64,000 nt of DNA from Bacteroidetes bacterium GWF2_33_16 (GTDB lineage: Bacteria > Bacteroidota > Bacteroidia > Bacteroidales > UBA12077). Both the position numbers and the translations under genes were made by a program. The notes under the pieces are model-generated. The model made no database searches. It saw nothing but the letters and a program-made list of their open reading frames with translations, and was not told the origin of the DNA. The DNA is taken from assembly GCA_001768565.1 (NCBI GenBank), contig MEOE01000013.1, forward strand, positions 349,930 through 413,929. Reading direction: 5' to 3'. This document shows, in pieces, positions 27,715 through 35,949 of this stretch. Every line of letters starts with the position of its first letter. Position 1 is the first letter of the stretch.

Positions 27715-28359
27715 TTATCGCCTTCTATCTTTTCCCTCGTAAACCAAATCATTACACATTTCGCGTAAACGACTTCTTAATCTATCACCATAGTTCAACT
27801 CAATATCGTCTGCATTGTAATTTGTAGTAATAAAGGTTTTCATACCATACATAATGAAAAAATCGTATCGTTTAAGTAGAATATCTGCCATAACATTTCT
27901 CTCGTTGCCATAACATTTCACAATCTTTGGTTCAAGGCCTAAGTCATCATAGCATTTTGTTAATGGAAATTTATAATCGGCGTTATTATAAAGATCTTTT
28001 TTAAAGCTAAAACTGGTATGTTTGTAAATAGCAGGTATTCCATTTTCGTAAAAGTCATCCGTTACATCACTTGTTTTTACAATACGATATTTTTTCAAGG
28101 GATTATTCTTTTTTACATACTGATTAAAAATTTCGAATACTCTTGATTTCCCTGTTCCAATATTTCCGCGTAAAAGAATCCCTTTGTCAAGGCCATAATT
28201 CGAATTGAGTTTTTCAAATTCCGGATCATCATGGAAATACATTATTAATGCCCGATAAATCTTTAAATCATTTTCGAGTAGTTGAAACCCGGGAATTAAA
28301 CTTAATCCAATTTGATATATTATATCCATTGAAGCATCCAAACTATAGGTTTTGCTCAT
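27715..28359 (-). CDS. DnaC/IstB-like AAA+ helicase loader
   Basis: 214 residues. Walker A GNIGTGKS is at 65-72, a Walker B-like acidic segment KCYDDLG follows, then sensor-1 FITTNYNADDI and a C-terminal YGDRLRSRLREMCN that matches the arginine/sensor-2 region of DnaC-type loaders. Such proteins load the replicative helicase for phages, plasmids and conjugative elements. The first 17 nt overlap the end of the replication gene, so they were one operon. Part of the mobile remnant; intact itself. Confidence 0.82.
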   Translation of the reverse strand: MSKTYSLDASMDIIYQIGLSLIPGFQLLENDLKIYRALIMYFHDDPEFEKLNSNYGLDKGILLRGNIGTGKSRVFEIFNQYVKKNNPLKKYRIVKTSDVTDDFYENGIPAIYKHTSFSFKKDLYNNADYKFPLTKCYDDLGLEPKIVKCYGNERNVMADILLKRYDFFIMYGMKTFITTNYNADDIELNYGDRLRSRLREMCNDLVYEGKDRRR

Positions 28360-29184
28360 GATCTTTTTCTCCAGAATTATATCTGTTATTGTTTTTGTTA
28401 TTGATTGAATTGCCTTTCTTCAGGTTGTCAAACTTGAATTTCCAATTTTCGGAATTCCAACCCCCGTTTAGAAATTTTTTATCTTTTGAACCCAGGAAGT
28501 TTGAAAAACTATGAAGTTTTTCCTCAGCCTCAGTTTTGTAGTTTTTATAAGCATGAAATTGAGTTTTAAATAAATCGAGATGATTTGTTGCGCCCAGGGT
28601 AATTAAAAAATCAGTTACTTCGGTTTTTTTATAAGGGCTATTATTACTTTCAAATCCAAAAAAGGAGAGAATTTCATCCATTAAATCCAACTCAAAATTT
28701 ATTTGGTTTTGATTTTCATTATCTTTTTCTTTATCCTTTTTAAAAGTATTTATTTTTTCTTTTTCCCCTGAGTCTAAAGGAAGTCCACCTCTAGTCTCTA
28801 AATAGTCTTTATATATGGTATCGATACCATAAACATAAGGTATCAATTCCTTATCCTTAACACCTGCAAACTCTCTGATAATGCATTTTTTTACTTGCGG
28901 AGACAACGTAAAATTGTACTTACTGAAATTTATTATGCAAATCTCAGAAGTTTTATAACTAAACTTTATCTTTTTGCATTTTTCAAGTAGTTCAAGCAAC
29001 TTATTGACAGTATCTTTATTATATCCTGTTTCGTATTCAATTTGCCTTATTGATATCTCGTAAATGCTACATTGAGTTACGTTAGGATTAGTAAGTAAAT
29101 GTAAAAGTATTTCTGCTCAGGAGTAAGCTCAAGCACCCATGGGTCATTCCAGAACTTAGTTTGTATTGATCTGTAAATTGCCAT
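28343..29184 (-). pseudogene. Phage/plasmid replication initiator-like gene, frameshifted
   Basis: From the ATG at 29184 the frame reads MAIYRSIQTKFWNDPWVLEL then TPEQKYFYIYLL and hits a stop at 29077-29079. One base shift later the expected continuation TNPNVTQCSIYEISIRQIEY is present and stays open to 28343. The break lies in a TACTTACT tract (29087-29098), as if one TACT unit was lost. The N-terminus is the winged-helix start common to replication proteins of Bacteroidota elements; the middle is low-complexity and the end (NGGWNSENWKFKFDNL) matches the usual tail. Downstream DnaC-like gene overlaps it. Sequencing error is the alternative to true decay. Confidence 0.75.
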
Positions 29185-29185
29185 A

Positions 29186-29458
29186 TTATTTAACTTTTAA
29201 AGAATCAAGGACCTTAACTATATCATCGTAATCATAAAGAATGAGACCACTTATTTTACTATAGCTTATCTCACCCTTAATTCTCATCTCTTGCAGTTTT
29301 CCTGCACTTATATTTCCGAGTAGTTTTCTTACATCTTTTGACTTAAGCCATTTTCTTTGAATTCCATTATCGGAATTAATAAATAAATTATCAATATGTC
29401 TGTATAGTCTTTTTTCAAATTCCATGAAATCAGATTCTGTTGGTACTTTTTCTGCCAT
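29186..29458 (-). CDS. Excisionase-like helix-turn-helix protein
   Basis: 90 residues. After a helical N-terminus, residues 40-85 form a MerR/excisionase-type (HTH_17-like) domain: WLKSKDVRKLLGNISAGKLQ, then MRIKGEISYSKISGLILYDY with the wing and a final helix. Such proteins are standard in Bacteroidota mobile elements, where they direct excision or regulate the element. It is 1 nt upstream of the replication gene and likely the first gene of that operon. Confidence 0.78.
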   Translation of the reverse strand: MAEKVPTESDFMEFEKRLYRHIDNLFINSDNGIQRKWLKSKDVRKLLGNISAGKLQEMRIKGEISYSKISGLILYDYDDIVKVLDSLKVK

Positions 29459-29694
29459 TTTACATCATTTTAAATCGTTTTTAAATTGGTTAACTTTTTA
29501 TGCTGCAGCATTTGGAATCAAATTTAATTCGAGTGAATTCTTATTGGAGTGTAAGAAAGTGTACACTATTTGTTATAAGACTGATATACTGCTAATTACA
29601 AAACAGAGAAATACAATAAATAATTTCTCTCCTTATATATAGTTAAGCTTCAGCATAGTAATTTTGATAAACACTAAATAAAAAACTTAATAAA
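29459..29694. promoter_or_regulatory. Divergent control region of the mobile remnant
   Basis: Between divergent genes. It contains the palindromes TGCTGCAGCA (near 29502) and AGTGTACACT (29558-29567), and AGAGAAAT/ATTTCTCT arms (29605-29612, 29623-29630). TAATTTTG (29659-29666) is a -7 box for the plus-strand gene at 29695. The palindromes are candidate operators for the HTH protein. Confidence 0.45.
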
Positions 29695-30033
29695 ATGAGA
29701 AACGTACTATCATGGAATCAAGCTTTGGAAAAAAACTACGAACCAAGAGATTATTCGTTTCAAAAGGAGGATATACAATTAGGGGAATTCGAAGCCAGTC
29801 TAAATTTTAAAATCTGGGCTAAAAAAGTCAACGGAGTAACTTGTTATTTCACAAATAAAAATGATTATCAGAAATTCCAACTTACAGTCTACAGGAATAA
29901 AAACCTTGAGTATAAAATAGATAGTTGCAACATTGATTTTGCTGAATGCCCAACTGATGAATTATACAAATTGACAGTTACTGAAAATAAAAAGGGGAAC
30001 ACAAAACTTATCGCAGCAGAATTGCTCAAATAA
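29695..30033 (+). CDS. Hypothetical protein, 112 residues
   Basis: A soluble acidic/basic mixed protein with no signal peptide or membrane segment. The pattern FEASLNFKIWAKKVNGVTCYFTNKNDYQKFQLTVY suggests a small beta-rich domain. I do not recognise a family. It is divergent from the HTH gene, has a -7 box 29 nt upstream, and ends before a 17-bp terminator stem, so it is probably a real single-gene unit. It marks the right side of the mobile remnant. Confidence 0.55.
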   Translation: MRNVLSWNQALEKNYEPRDYSFQKEDIQLGEFEASLNFKIWAKKVNGVTCYFTNKNDYQKFQLTVYRNKNLEYKIDSCNIDFAECPTDELYKLTVTENKKGNTKLIAAELLK

Positions 30034-30116
30034 TAGAGCAAGGGAAAAAAAGGTCTTTCATTTTTTATGGGATTGTGGTTTGTATGTGGGGAAAAATGAA
30101 TGTCCTTTTGAGCAAC

Positions 30117-30157
30117 AAAAAAGCCTCATTTCGAAAATCCTTCGGAATGGGGCTTTT
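30117..30157. terminator. Strong bidirectional terminator
   Basis: A 17-bp stem (30119-30135 with 30141-30157, two G-U pairs) and a 5-nt loop, flanked by A- and T-tracts, between the hypothetical gene and the end of the secretion operon. Confidence 0.9.
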
Positions 30158-30205
30158 GTTATTTACAGAATTCAAAAATAAAAACCTTTATTCTATCTGA
30201 TAATC

Positions 30206-31351
30206 TTAGAATACATTAGTTCCCATTTGGAACATAGGTAAATACATTGCAATTAGGATTATTGCAACAAAAACACCAACAAATATTATCAGAAATGGCT
30301 CTAATAAATTGGTCAGAATTTCGATATTGTAATTAAACTCCTCTGAATACTGGTTATTTAAATTTTTAAATACATTATCCAATTGATTTACCTCTTCGCC
30401 AACTTTTATAAGATAAATGGTTCGCTTATTAAAAAGTGAGAACTTGCCAAGGCTTTCGTTCAAAAGTTTTCCCTTTAACAAATCAGTCTGAACAGTATTT
30501 AAGATGCCATCGAGAAGTGGGAAATCTACCATATCTCTTCCTAATTCTATGGCTTTTAAAAGATTAACTTTGGATCCAATAAGTAATGCCATGGATTGAA
30601 AAAATCTTTCAAGATAAAACAGCTTAATAAGCTTTCCTATTATTGGCAATCTAATTAAAAGTTGAGCTTTACGGATCCTGTAATCATGATTGTTTCTAAA
30701 TATAATATTGAGCAAAACAATAGCGACAATAAGCACAATAAAAATAAAATAATACTTAGAAAAAAAGCTTGATGTGTTAATAATGAATTTTGTTAATGGA
30801 GGCAATTGGTTATTAGAACGGGCAAATATTTCAACAAACATAGGGACCATAAATTTCATAATAAAGAAAATCGCAGCAAAGGCTGTTAATAGCACAATTG
30901 ATGGATATGTTAAGGCATTGGTGATTTTTCTTTTTTGGTTAATGTTTTTAGAGTAAAATCTGTTAAGCTCATTTAAAACTTCAATAACTTTCCCGCTTTC
31001 TTCGCCAATTTTTATGCTATAAAAATCGTAATTAGAAAAATAACCACTTTTTTTCAATGAATCAGAAAGGGGCTTACCACCAATAACATTTTCTTTTATT
31101 TTCTCAAACAATTCTTTTATTAGAGGTTTGGTTTGTTCTTCCACAATAATTTCGAGGGAAGTTTTAAGGTCGATTCCTGATGATAGCAGCATTGCAAGCT
31201 CCGAAAAGAAAACCAACTTCTCACTATTCTTGAGTTTCTTTTTAGAAAATGATATGTCGGTATTTAGAAAATCAAGGAAGCTTTTTTCATTTTTCCCTTT
31301 AACACTTTTTTCAGAAGTGCCTGCTTTAATATTTTTTAAATCAATTCCCAT
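30206..31351 (-). CDS. gspF: GspF/PilC-type inner-membrane platform protein
   Basis: 381 residues with two T2SSF domains, each ending in helices: LVFFSELAMLLSSGIDLKTSLEI near 45-67 and the related FFQSMALLIGSKVNLLKAIEL near 245-265, with hydrophobic helices near 145-170, 195-215 and 350-372. This protein anchors the assembly ATPase and pilin-like polymerisation in type IV pili and type II secretion. It is the last gene of the operon, its start overlapping the preceding pseudopilin by 11 nt, and ends before the terminator at 30117-30157. Confidence 0.93.
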   Translation of the reverse strand: MGIDLKNIKAGTSEKSVKGKNEKSFLDFLNTDISFSKKKLKNSEKLVFFSELAMLLSSGIDLKTSLEIIVEEQTKPLIKELFEKIKENVIGGKPLSDSLKKSGYFSNYDFYSIKIGEESGKVIEVLNELNRFYSKNINQKRKITNALTYPSIVLLTAFAAIFFIMKFMVPMFVEIFARSNNQLPPLTKFIINTSSFFSKYYFIFIVLIVAIVLLNIIFRNNHDYRIRKAQLLIRLPIIGKLIKLFYLERFFQSMALLIGSKVNLLKAIELGRDMVDFPLLDGILNTVQTDLLKGKLLNESLGKFSLFNKRTIYLIKVGEEVNQLDNVFKNLNNQYSEEFNYNIEILTNLLEPFLIIFVGVFVAIILIAMYLPMFQMGTNVF

Positions 31352-31829
31352 TGTTTAAACTAAAATTTACCAACGTTGAATTATTATATTTCTTTTTTAA
31401 ATAATACCTAAACTTATTATTGTTTAGTATAATATCAAACTCGATTTCTTTTATTAAGTTGCCTGAATAATTAGTATAAGTAAGGTCTTTAATTTTAAAG
31501 AAGGTAGTATCGGAATGTTCGTTACAGGTTCTGACTAAATAATTTTCTAAAAACTGGTAACTAACCTCGGTACTATCATACAATTGAAAGATAAACTGAT
31601 CATTTTTAAAAACAAACTTATCAGAATTTTCAGAATCATTTTGAATTCTTGAGTCGAAAAGCATGAATTCTGAACTTTGCTCTATTCCCTTTAATGTTTT
31701 ATTAAACATTTTTTGATAATTCAAATATATCATCATTGCTGACGAAATTAATATTCCGGATATTGTAATAACAACAATCATCTCAATAACAGTAAATGCA
31801 GGAGCTTTTATGTTTTTTACTGAAGTCAT
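31341..31829 (-). CDS. Minor pseudopilin, GspJ/GspH-like
   Basis: 162 residues with a class III signal: KAPA then FTVIEMIVVITISGILI, mature Phe1 and Glu5, with Ala rather than Gly at -1. The globular part has beta-rich character (KFVFKNDQFIFQLYDSTEVSYQFLEN). Size and position next to the GspI-like and GspF genes suggest GspJ; GspH is the alternative. One visible Cys only. It follows the GspI-like gene after 30 nt. Confidence 0.8.
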   Translation of the reverse strand: MTSVKNIKAPAFTVIEMIVVITISGILISSAMMIYLNYQKMFNKTLKGIEQSSEFMLFDSRIQNDSENSDKFVFKNDQFIFQLYDSTEVSYQFLENYLVRTCNEHSDTTFFKIKDLTYTNYSGNLIKEIEFDIILNNNKFRYYLKKKYNNSTLVNFSLNNGN

Positions 31830-31859
31830 TATTACTAAAGTCGTTTTTAGTATAGATAA

Positions 31860-32213
31860 TTACAATAATTGAGTATCTTTTATCAAAACGATTTTTCGTT
31901 TGCTTAAAATTACATTTTTGCTCGAATCGATATACTCATAATTTACTAAATACAGGCTTCTTTTATTATATGATGTAACAGTTTTTCTAATAATAAACGA
32001 TTGAATAATTAGCTCTTCGTTGGAGTACGTGTTTTTTAAATCATCCTGGCTGGATACTTTATTAAGTAAATAATGAGCACGAAGGATATTGGACTGATTT
32101 ACGCTTTTTAGTTGAGATGAATAAAAACTCATAACAATTCCAAAAACCAATAAAATAATTACCATAGCAACAATAGTTTCTATAAGAGAAGATGCTTTTA
32201 GTTTGGCTTTCAT
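31860..32213 (-). CDS. Minor pseudopilin, GspI/PilV-like
   Basis: 117 residues. The N-terminus KLKASSLIETIVAMVIILLVFGIV is a prepilin signal with Ala at -1, Ser at +1 and Glu at +5, followed by a hydrophobic helix and a short beta-rich head. The size fits GspI. It overlaps the GspK-like gene by 4 nt. The non-Phe +1 residue is a modest deviation. Confidence 0.78.
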   Translation of the reverse strand: MKAKLKASSLIETIVAMVIILLVFGIVMSFYSSQLKSVNQSNILRAHYLLNKVSSQDDLKNTYSNEELIIQSFIIRKTVTSYNKRSLYLVNYEYIDSSKNVILSKRKIVLIKDTQLL

Positions 32214-33454
32214 TTTAATCCTTTAATAGCTTTTTTTATTGATTCTTTTTTTAAAATATTACTAAAACTATAATCCTTTGATAATTTGTCAAAACTTATA
32301 ACAGCATTCATTAAATGTCCCGAATACGATGAAGATTTTGTTATTAGTTCTATTTTATTACAATACAATGATCCATAAATACTCCCTTTGGGTTCAATTT
32401 TATTATACGAATATACCAATCCTTGAATAATCGATCCTTCTTCCAGGAGTATTTTTGCGTTTTGTGAAACATTTGAATTGTACAGAATAATGTCACCAAA
32501 GATTAAAGAATTATTTCCGATCGATATTTTAGCTTTATCAATGCTATTAACCAATAAAACGGTTGGATATAATAAAGAAACATTTTCTTCGACAATTATA
32601 CTATCGGTACAAAAAACCTGAAAATTACCTTTAAAACCAGATTCAATATTAACTTGGTTTGCAATAAGAATTGCATCCTGAATTTTAGATGTATTTTTAA
32701 TAGTTATGGCTTGCTCAGAAAATACAACAATATTGCCAAATAATGAAACACTTTCTATTTCCAATGGTAAATCGGAATACAAAATAATAGGCTCATTCGT
32801 AAATAAATTGTCGATTACCTGGTTTGAACTGTTAACATATTCGTTGTAATTTTTTACCTGCGATAGTGATGATTTTTTATAGTTATTCTCTATTTCATCT
32901 ATTAAGTCGATATTCAATTCGGGTAAACTATACTCAGCATAACCAATATTGCCATAAATAAGTTCTTCCCCATTATATCCTTTTCCATCAATATAACCTC
33001 TTTCAACATTTTTTTCTGGCAAGAATGCATTACCTTCAATTAGAGAATTCCCACATAGGGTTAATTTCTCAGCACTATTTGTATAGTATATCGATATTTC
33101 ATCATTTTCAGAAATATCGTTTCCAACTAATACAGCCTTATTAATGTTAATATTTTTCCATTTAGCATTTAGGTATGCAATATCATATAATCCCCATTTT
33201 TTAACAAGCAAGGAAACATTATGCTCACCATCCTCAAATAAATCGATTTTGATTTCTTTATTGTAATCGTTAAAATTCTCAGTTGTTAAATAAATGTTTA
33301 ATGCCGATTCTATGTCATCATTAAGGTCTGATTTTTTTATTAATTGGCTTACTTGTATATTATGGAGGTATAAAGCCAACAAAAACATACTTGTTAGCAG
33401 AGATAAGATAAATGCAATGAATATTGCATAAAGTAACGATCCTGCTTTAATCAT
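32210..33454 (-). CDS. GspK/PilX-position protein with a beta-helix-like head
   Basis: 414 residues. The first 30 (MIKAGSLLYAIFIAFILSLL) resemble the membrane helix of GspK/PilX, with AG before the helix and no Glu5. From about residue 110 the chain shows repeated short hydrophobic rungs (LTLCGNSLIEGNAFL, ISIGNNSLIFGDIILYNSNV, ILLEEGSIIQGLVYS, KGSIYGSLYCNKIELI), the pattern of a bactofilin-like or right-handed beta-helix fold. That is unlike the alpha-domain of classical GspK. It is co-transcribed with the minor pseudopilins, so it probably acts at the pseudopilus tip. Family assignment is inference from context and pattern. Confidence 0.6.
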   Translation of the reverse strand: MIKAGSLLYAIFIAFILSLLTSMFLLALYLHNIQVSQLIKKSDLNDDIESALNIYLTTENFNDYNKEIKIDLFEDGEHNVSLLVKKWGLYDIAYLNAKWKNININKAVLVGNDISENDEISIYYTNSAEKLTLCGNSLIEGNAFLPEKNVERGYIDGKGYNGEELIYGNIGYAEYSLPELNIDLIDEIENNYKKSSLSQVKNYNEYVNSSNQVIDNLFTNEPIILYSDLPLEIESVSLFGNIVVFSEQAITIKNTSKIQDAILIANQVNIESGFKGNFQVFCTDSIIVEENVSLLYPTVLLVNSIDKAKISIGNNSLIFGDIILYNSNVSQNAKILLEEGSIIQGLVYSYNKIEPKGSIYGSLYCNKIELITKSSSYSGHLMNAVISFDKLSKDYSFSNILKKESIKKAIKGLK

Positions 33455-33457
33455 AAT

Positions 33458-34435
33458 TTATTGTTTCTTTTTCAGATCTTTATCCTTATCAGATTTAGTT
33501 TCTTTCTTTTTTTTATCAGAATCAGAACCATCCTTTTTTTCTTCATTTTTCTTGAATAAGCGTTTAAAGAAGTTATCTTCCTCCTTATTTTCTTTTGATG
33601 CTTTTTCTACCTCATTTTTATTCTTGGTATTCTTATCCTGAGTTAAATTGTTCTTACTTGTCTCAGTTTTTACTGTTTTATTTCTTTTGTTCTTGTTTTC
33701 TTTATCAATTTTTTCAGCATCAGGTTTTTTTGCAGATTCTTTTTCAGATTCTTTGTTAACTTTTAAAGAATCATCATATGCTCTTTTACTAAAAAGTCGT
33801 TTTCTGGATTTTTCATCCTTCTTATTAATTAAAGATGAATCTTTTTCTGATTTCGGCTTTCCCTCACCCTCTAATTTGTCCTTCTTATTTGTGTTTTCAT
33901 CTTTAGTTTTTTTAGTAACAGCAACTCCGTTTTTATATTTTTTAATTGTTTTTGTTCCATTTACAAAAAGTACTTGTTTGCCATTAAGCTTATCATCTTT
34001 AAACTTATTAATTTCTTTTAAAGATCCGAAAGAGTCATATACTTTATGATGCCCAACTCTTCTCCCTTTACTGTACTTACCTATTGTTTTAATCTGTCCA
34101 TTGTTATACCAGGTTTTCCAAATACCGGTTTTATAACCCGTTTTAAAATTTCCTGAAGTAATTAAATCCCCATCTCTATTTTCTACAATATACTTCCCAT
34201 CAAGCAATTTCCCTATATATCCACCTTTGTTTGAGTTTATTTGGTTCGATTTATACCAATAATATACAATATTGTCAGATAGTTTTATTTTTTTTGTTTT
34301 AAGCAGAATATTTGCTTCAATTGTTGAATCATTTAGAGTTAAAAGAACTTTTTTTGTTGAAAAATCTTTTATTTCATTTTGTCCATATGTAAGAACTGAA
34401 AATAGAATACATATTAATAAACTTATCGAACGCAT
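33458..34435 (-). CDS. Exported MORN/YwqK-repeat protein with a lysine-rich tail
   Basis: 325 residues. A signal peptide (LLICILFSVLTYGQ) precedes several MORN/YwqK-type repeats at about 75-170 (GKLLDGKYIVENRDG, GYKTGIWKTWYNNGQIK, GRRVGHHKVYDSFG, DKLNGKQVLFVNGT). The last ~150 residues are extremely Lys/Glu/Asp/Ser-rich and low in complexity, ending KDKDLKKKQ. I know no secretion-system component with this layout. It lies inside the operon with 1-nt and 3-nt gaps, so it probably serves the machine, perhaps by binding peptidoglycan or surface polymers through the basic tail (speculative). Confidence 0.6.
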   Translation of the reverse strand: MRSISLLICILFSVLTYGQNEIKDFSTKKVLLTLNDSTIEANILLKTKKIKLSDNIVYYWYKSNQINSNKGGYIGKLLDGKYIVENRDGDLITSGNFKTGYKTGIWKTWYNNGQIKTIGKYSKGRRVGHHKVYDSFGSLKEINKFKDDKLNGKQVLFVNGTKTIKKYKNGVAVTKKTKDENTNKKDKLEGEGKPKSEKDSSLINKKDEKSRKRLFSKRAYDDSLKVNKESEKESAKKPDAEKIDKENKNKRNKTVKTETSKNNLTQDKNTKNKNEVEKASKENKEEDNFFKRLFKKNEEKKDGSDSDKKKKETKSDKDKDLKKKQ

Positions 34436-34436
34436 G

Positions 34437-34946
34437 TTATTTCTTTTTAGTAATAGTTTTAATTTCCTTTTGATAAATTACCCTTATTGAATCCTGAAAA
34501 ATCATTTCAATAAAAATGCTTTCATAGGTATTTCCTTTCATAACCAACATATTTTTATTATTAATTGATAAAATACCTGTTTGTTTTTGGTTTTTAGGAT
34601 TAGAGATAACTCCATTGTAACTTATACTCGGCCAGGGAACATCTTTTTTTATTTCTTTCAAATTGGTATTTTCAGTTGCCAAAGATTTTTCGGGGTTACT
34701 ATTATCAGAACGGGTATTTTGATAAGTACCGTTACTCTTTGCCTTCGACAGAAAAGGGTCTTTATAATAGGCTACTATCTGAAATGTATCTTTAATTTCG
34801 AACTTATTTTTTTCAAATGATATTTGTTGTTCAGAACTGGTTTTAATTTTAGGTTTTTGCAAATAAGAAATAATTCGGAATATTATAATACCCCAAATTA
34901 CTATAGTTAAAACAATTAATATAAGGCGTAAATTTTTACTTTTCAT
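34437..34946 (-). CDS. PilP/GspC-like bitopic protein
   Basis: 169 residues. One membrane helix (about 8-27), a linker with the DPF motif (YYKDPFLSK, typical of PilP and GspC) and a C-terminal HR-like beta domain (YNGVISNPKNQKQTGILSIN, then KGNTYESIFIEMIFQDSIRV). These proteins connect the inner-membrane platform to the secretin N0 domain. It sits just after the lipoprotein and before the MORN protein. Confidence 0.75.
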   Translation of the reverse strand: MKSKNLRLILIVLTIVIWGIIIFRIISYLQKPKIKTSSEQQISFEKNKFEIKDTFQIVAYYKDPFLSKAKSNGTYQNTRSDNSNPEKSLATENTNLKEIKKDVPWPSISYNGVISNPKNQKQTGILSINNKNMLVMKGNTYESIFIEMIFQDSIRVIYQKEIKTITKKK

Positions 34947-34987
34947 CGATTTGTTTCTTACTTATCTTATTTACAAATTCTTACATT

Positions 34988-35413
34988 TTAATTGTTATGG
35001 CTCATAAATCTCGAAAAGTTTAATTTTCCTTCTGTGCCTAATACTGTAAATGAATGAATTGTTGTATCGGAACGAGATGATCCGTTCAAGGCATAAATCC
35101 AGCATTGGTAATTCCCTTCGCTAATATCCATTTCAAACCTATTTAAAGTTAATGTTGTATCTATTATCAGTTCATTTATGGCGCTAAAAGACGGACTAAC
35201 AATTATCAAGTTGTACTTTTCATGGTAGTTATTATCCTGATCAATATAATCCCACCAGAATAGAATATTCCCGGTTTCGAGTTCGGCATTATCAGCTGGT
35301 GATCTTAAAATAACCTGTTCTCCGGTAAGATCATCTTCAAAGAAATCATCACACGATGCAAGTAAAAACAGGACAATACCTAGAAATATCAAATATTTAT
35401 AATTGTTTTTCAT
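34988..35413 (-). CDS. Lipoprotein of the secretion operon
   Basis: 141 residues with a clear lipobox (FLLASC, Cys about residue 20) and an acidic start DDFFEDD. The mature part looks like a fibronectin III/Ig-type sandwich (LRSPADNAELETGNILFWWDY, YNLIIVSP, GNYQCWIYALNGSS). The gene overlaps the PilO-like gene by 17 nt. By position it could serve as secretin pilotin or accessory lipoprotein; the sequence is not like known pilotins. Confidence 0.6.
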   Translation of the reverse strand: MKNNYKYLIFLGIVLFLLASCDDFFEDDLTGEQVILRSPADNAELETGNILFWWDYIDQDNNYHEKYNLIIVSPSFSAINELIIDTTLTLNRFEMDISEGNYQCWIYALNGSSRSDTTIHSFTVLGTEGKLNFSRFMSHNN

Positions 35414-35945
35414 TATTTAATGATTTTATATTTTGAATATAAATTGTAAGCTTTAATCTATCTATTTTGTTAAATCGGTCTTCTTCCTTAACAAAACTCA
35501 CAGAAATTATTTTACCTAAAGAATATTTTTGTTCAAATAGGTAAACCAATTTAAGCAAATCAGTAAATCCGCCTTCGAGTTCAACAATACAGGTCTGAAC
35601 ATCAAAATTCTGATCGGTAAATTTATGAGGTTGAGGCAAATTTCTAAGTATCATATTATTTTTTGCAGAATAGTCAATACATTTTTCAAGTATTAATACC
35701 TGTATATCATCTGCATCTAACAGATTTCTTCCAACAATTTCATCTATAAAAGCCAATCTTTTTTTAATATTACTAATTGCCAATGGAGCATCTTTGGCTT
35801 CATCCAGTTTCTTAGTTAATTCTTTAGATTGATTTTTAAGGCTAATCGTGCGGTGTATTGCCAGGCGGTTTATTAATAGCATTAATACTATTAGCCCCAG
35901 TATTAATAGAACCACTTTTTGTTTATATGTAATATTTTTAAACAA
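35397..35945 (-). CDS. PilO/GspM-like protein
   Basis: 182 residues with a short cytoplasmic tail, one helix (about 9-27), a coiled coil (LKNQSKELTKKLDEAKDA) and a C-terminal alpha/beta domain resembling the ferredoxin-like fold of PilO/GspM (CIVELEGGFTDLLKLVYLFEQ). Found directly after the PilM-PilN-like gene (4-nt gap), the usual order. Confidence 0.72.
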   Translation of the reverse strand: MFKNITYKQKVVLLILGLIVLMLLINRLAIHRTISLKNQSKELTKKLDEAKDAPLAISNIKKRLAFIDEIVGRNLLDADDIQVLILEKCIDYSAKNNMILRNLPQPHKFTDQNFDVQTCIVELEGGFTDLLKLVYLFEQKYSLGKIISVSFVKEEDRFNKIDRLKLTIYIQNIKSLNNEKQL

Positions 35946-35949
35946 TTTT

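Noticed and set aside
27063..30200. Second attachment site repeating the tmRNA 3' end
   Set aside because: I looked for GGGTTCGAGTCCC or acceptor-stem copies in this stretch and found none.
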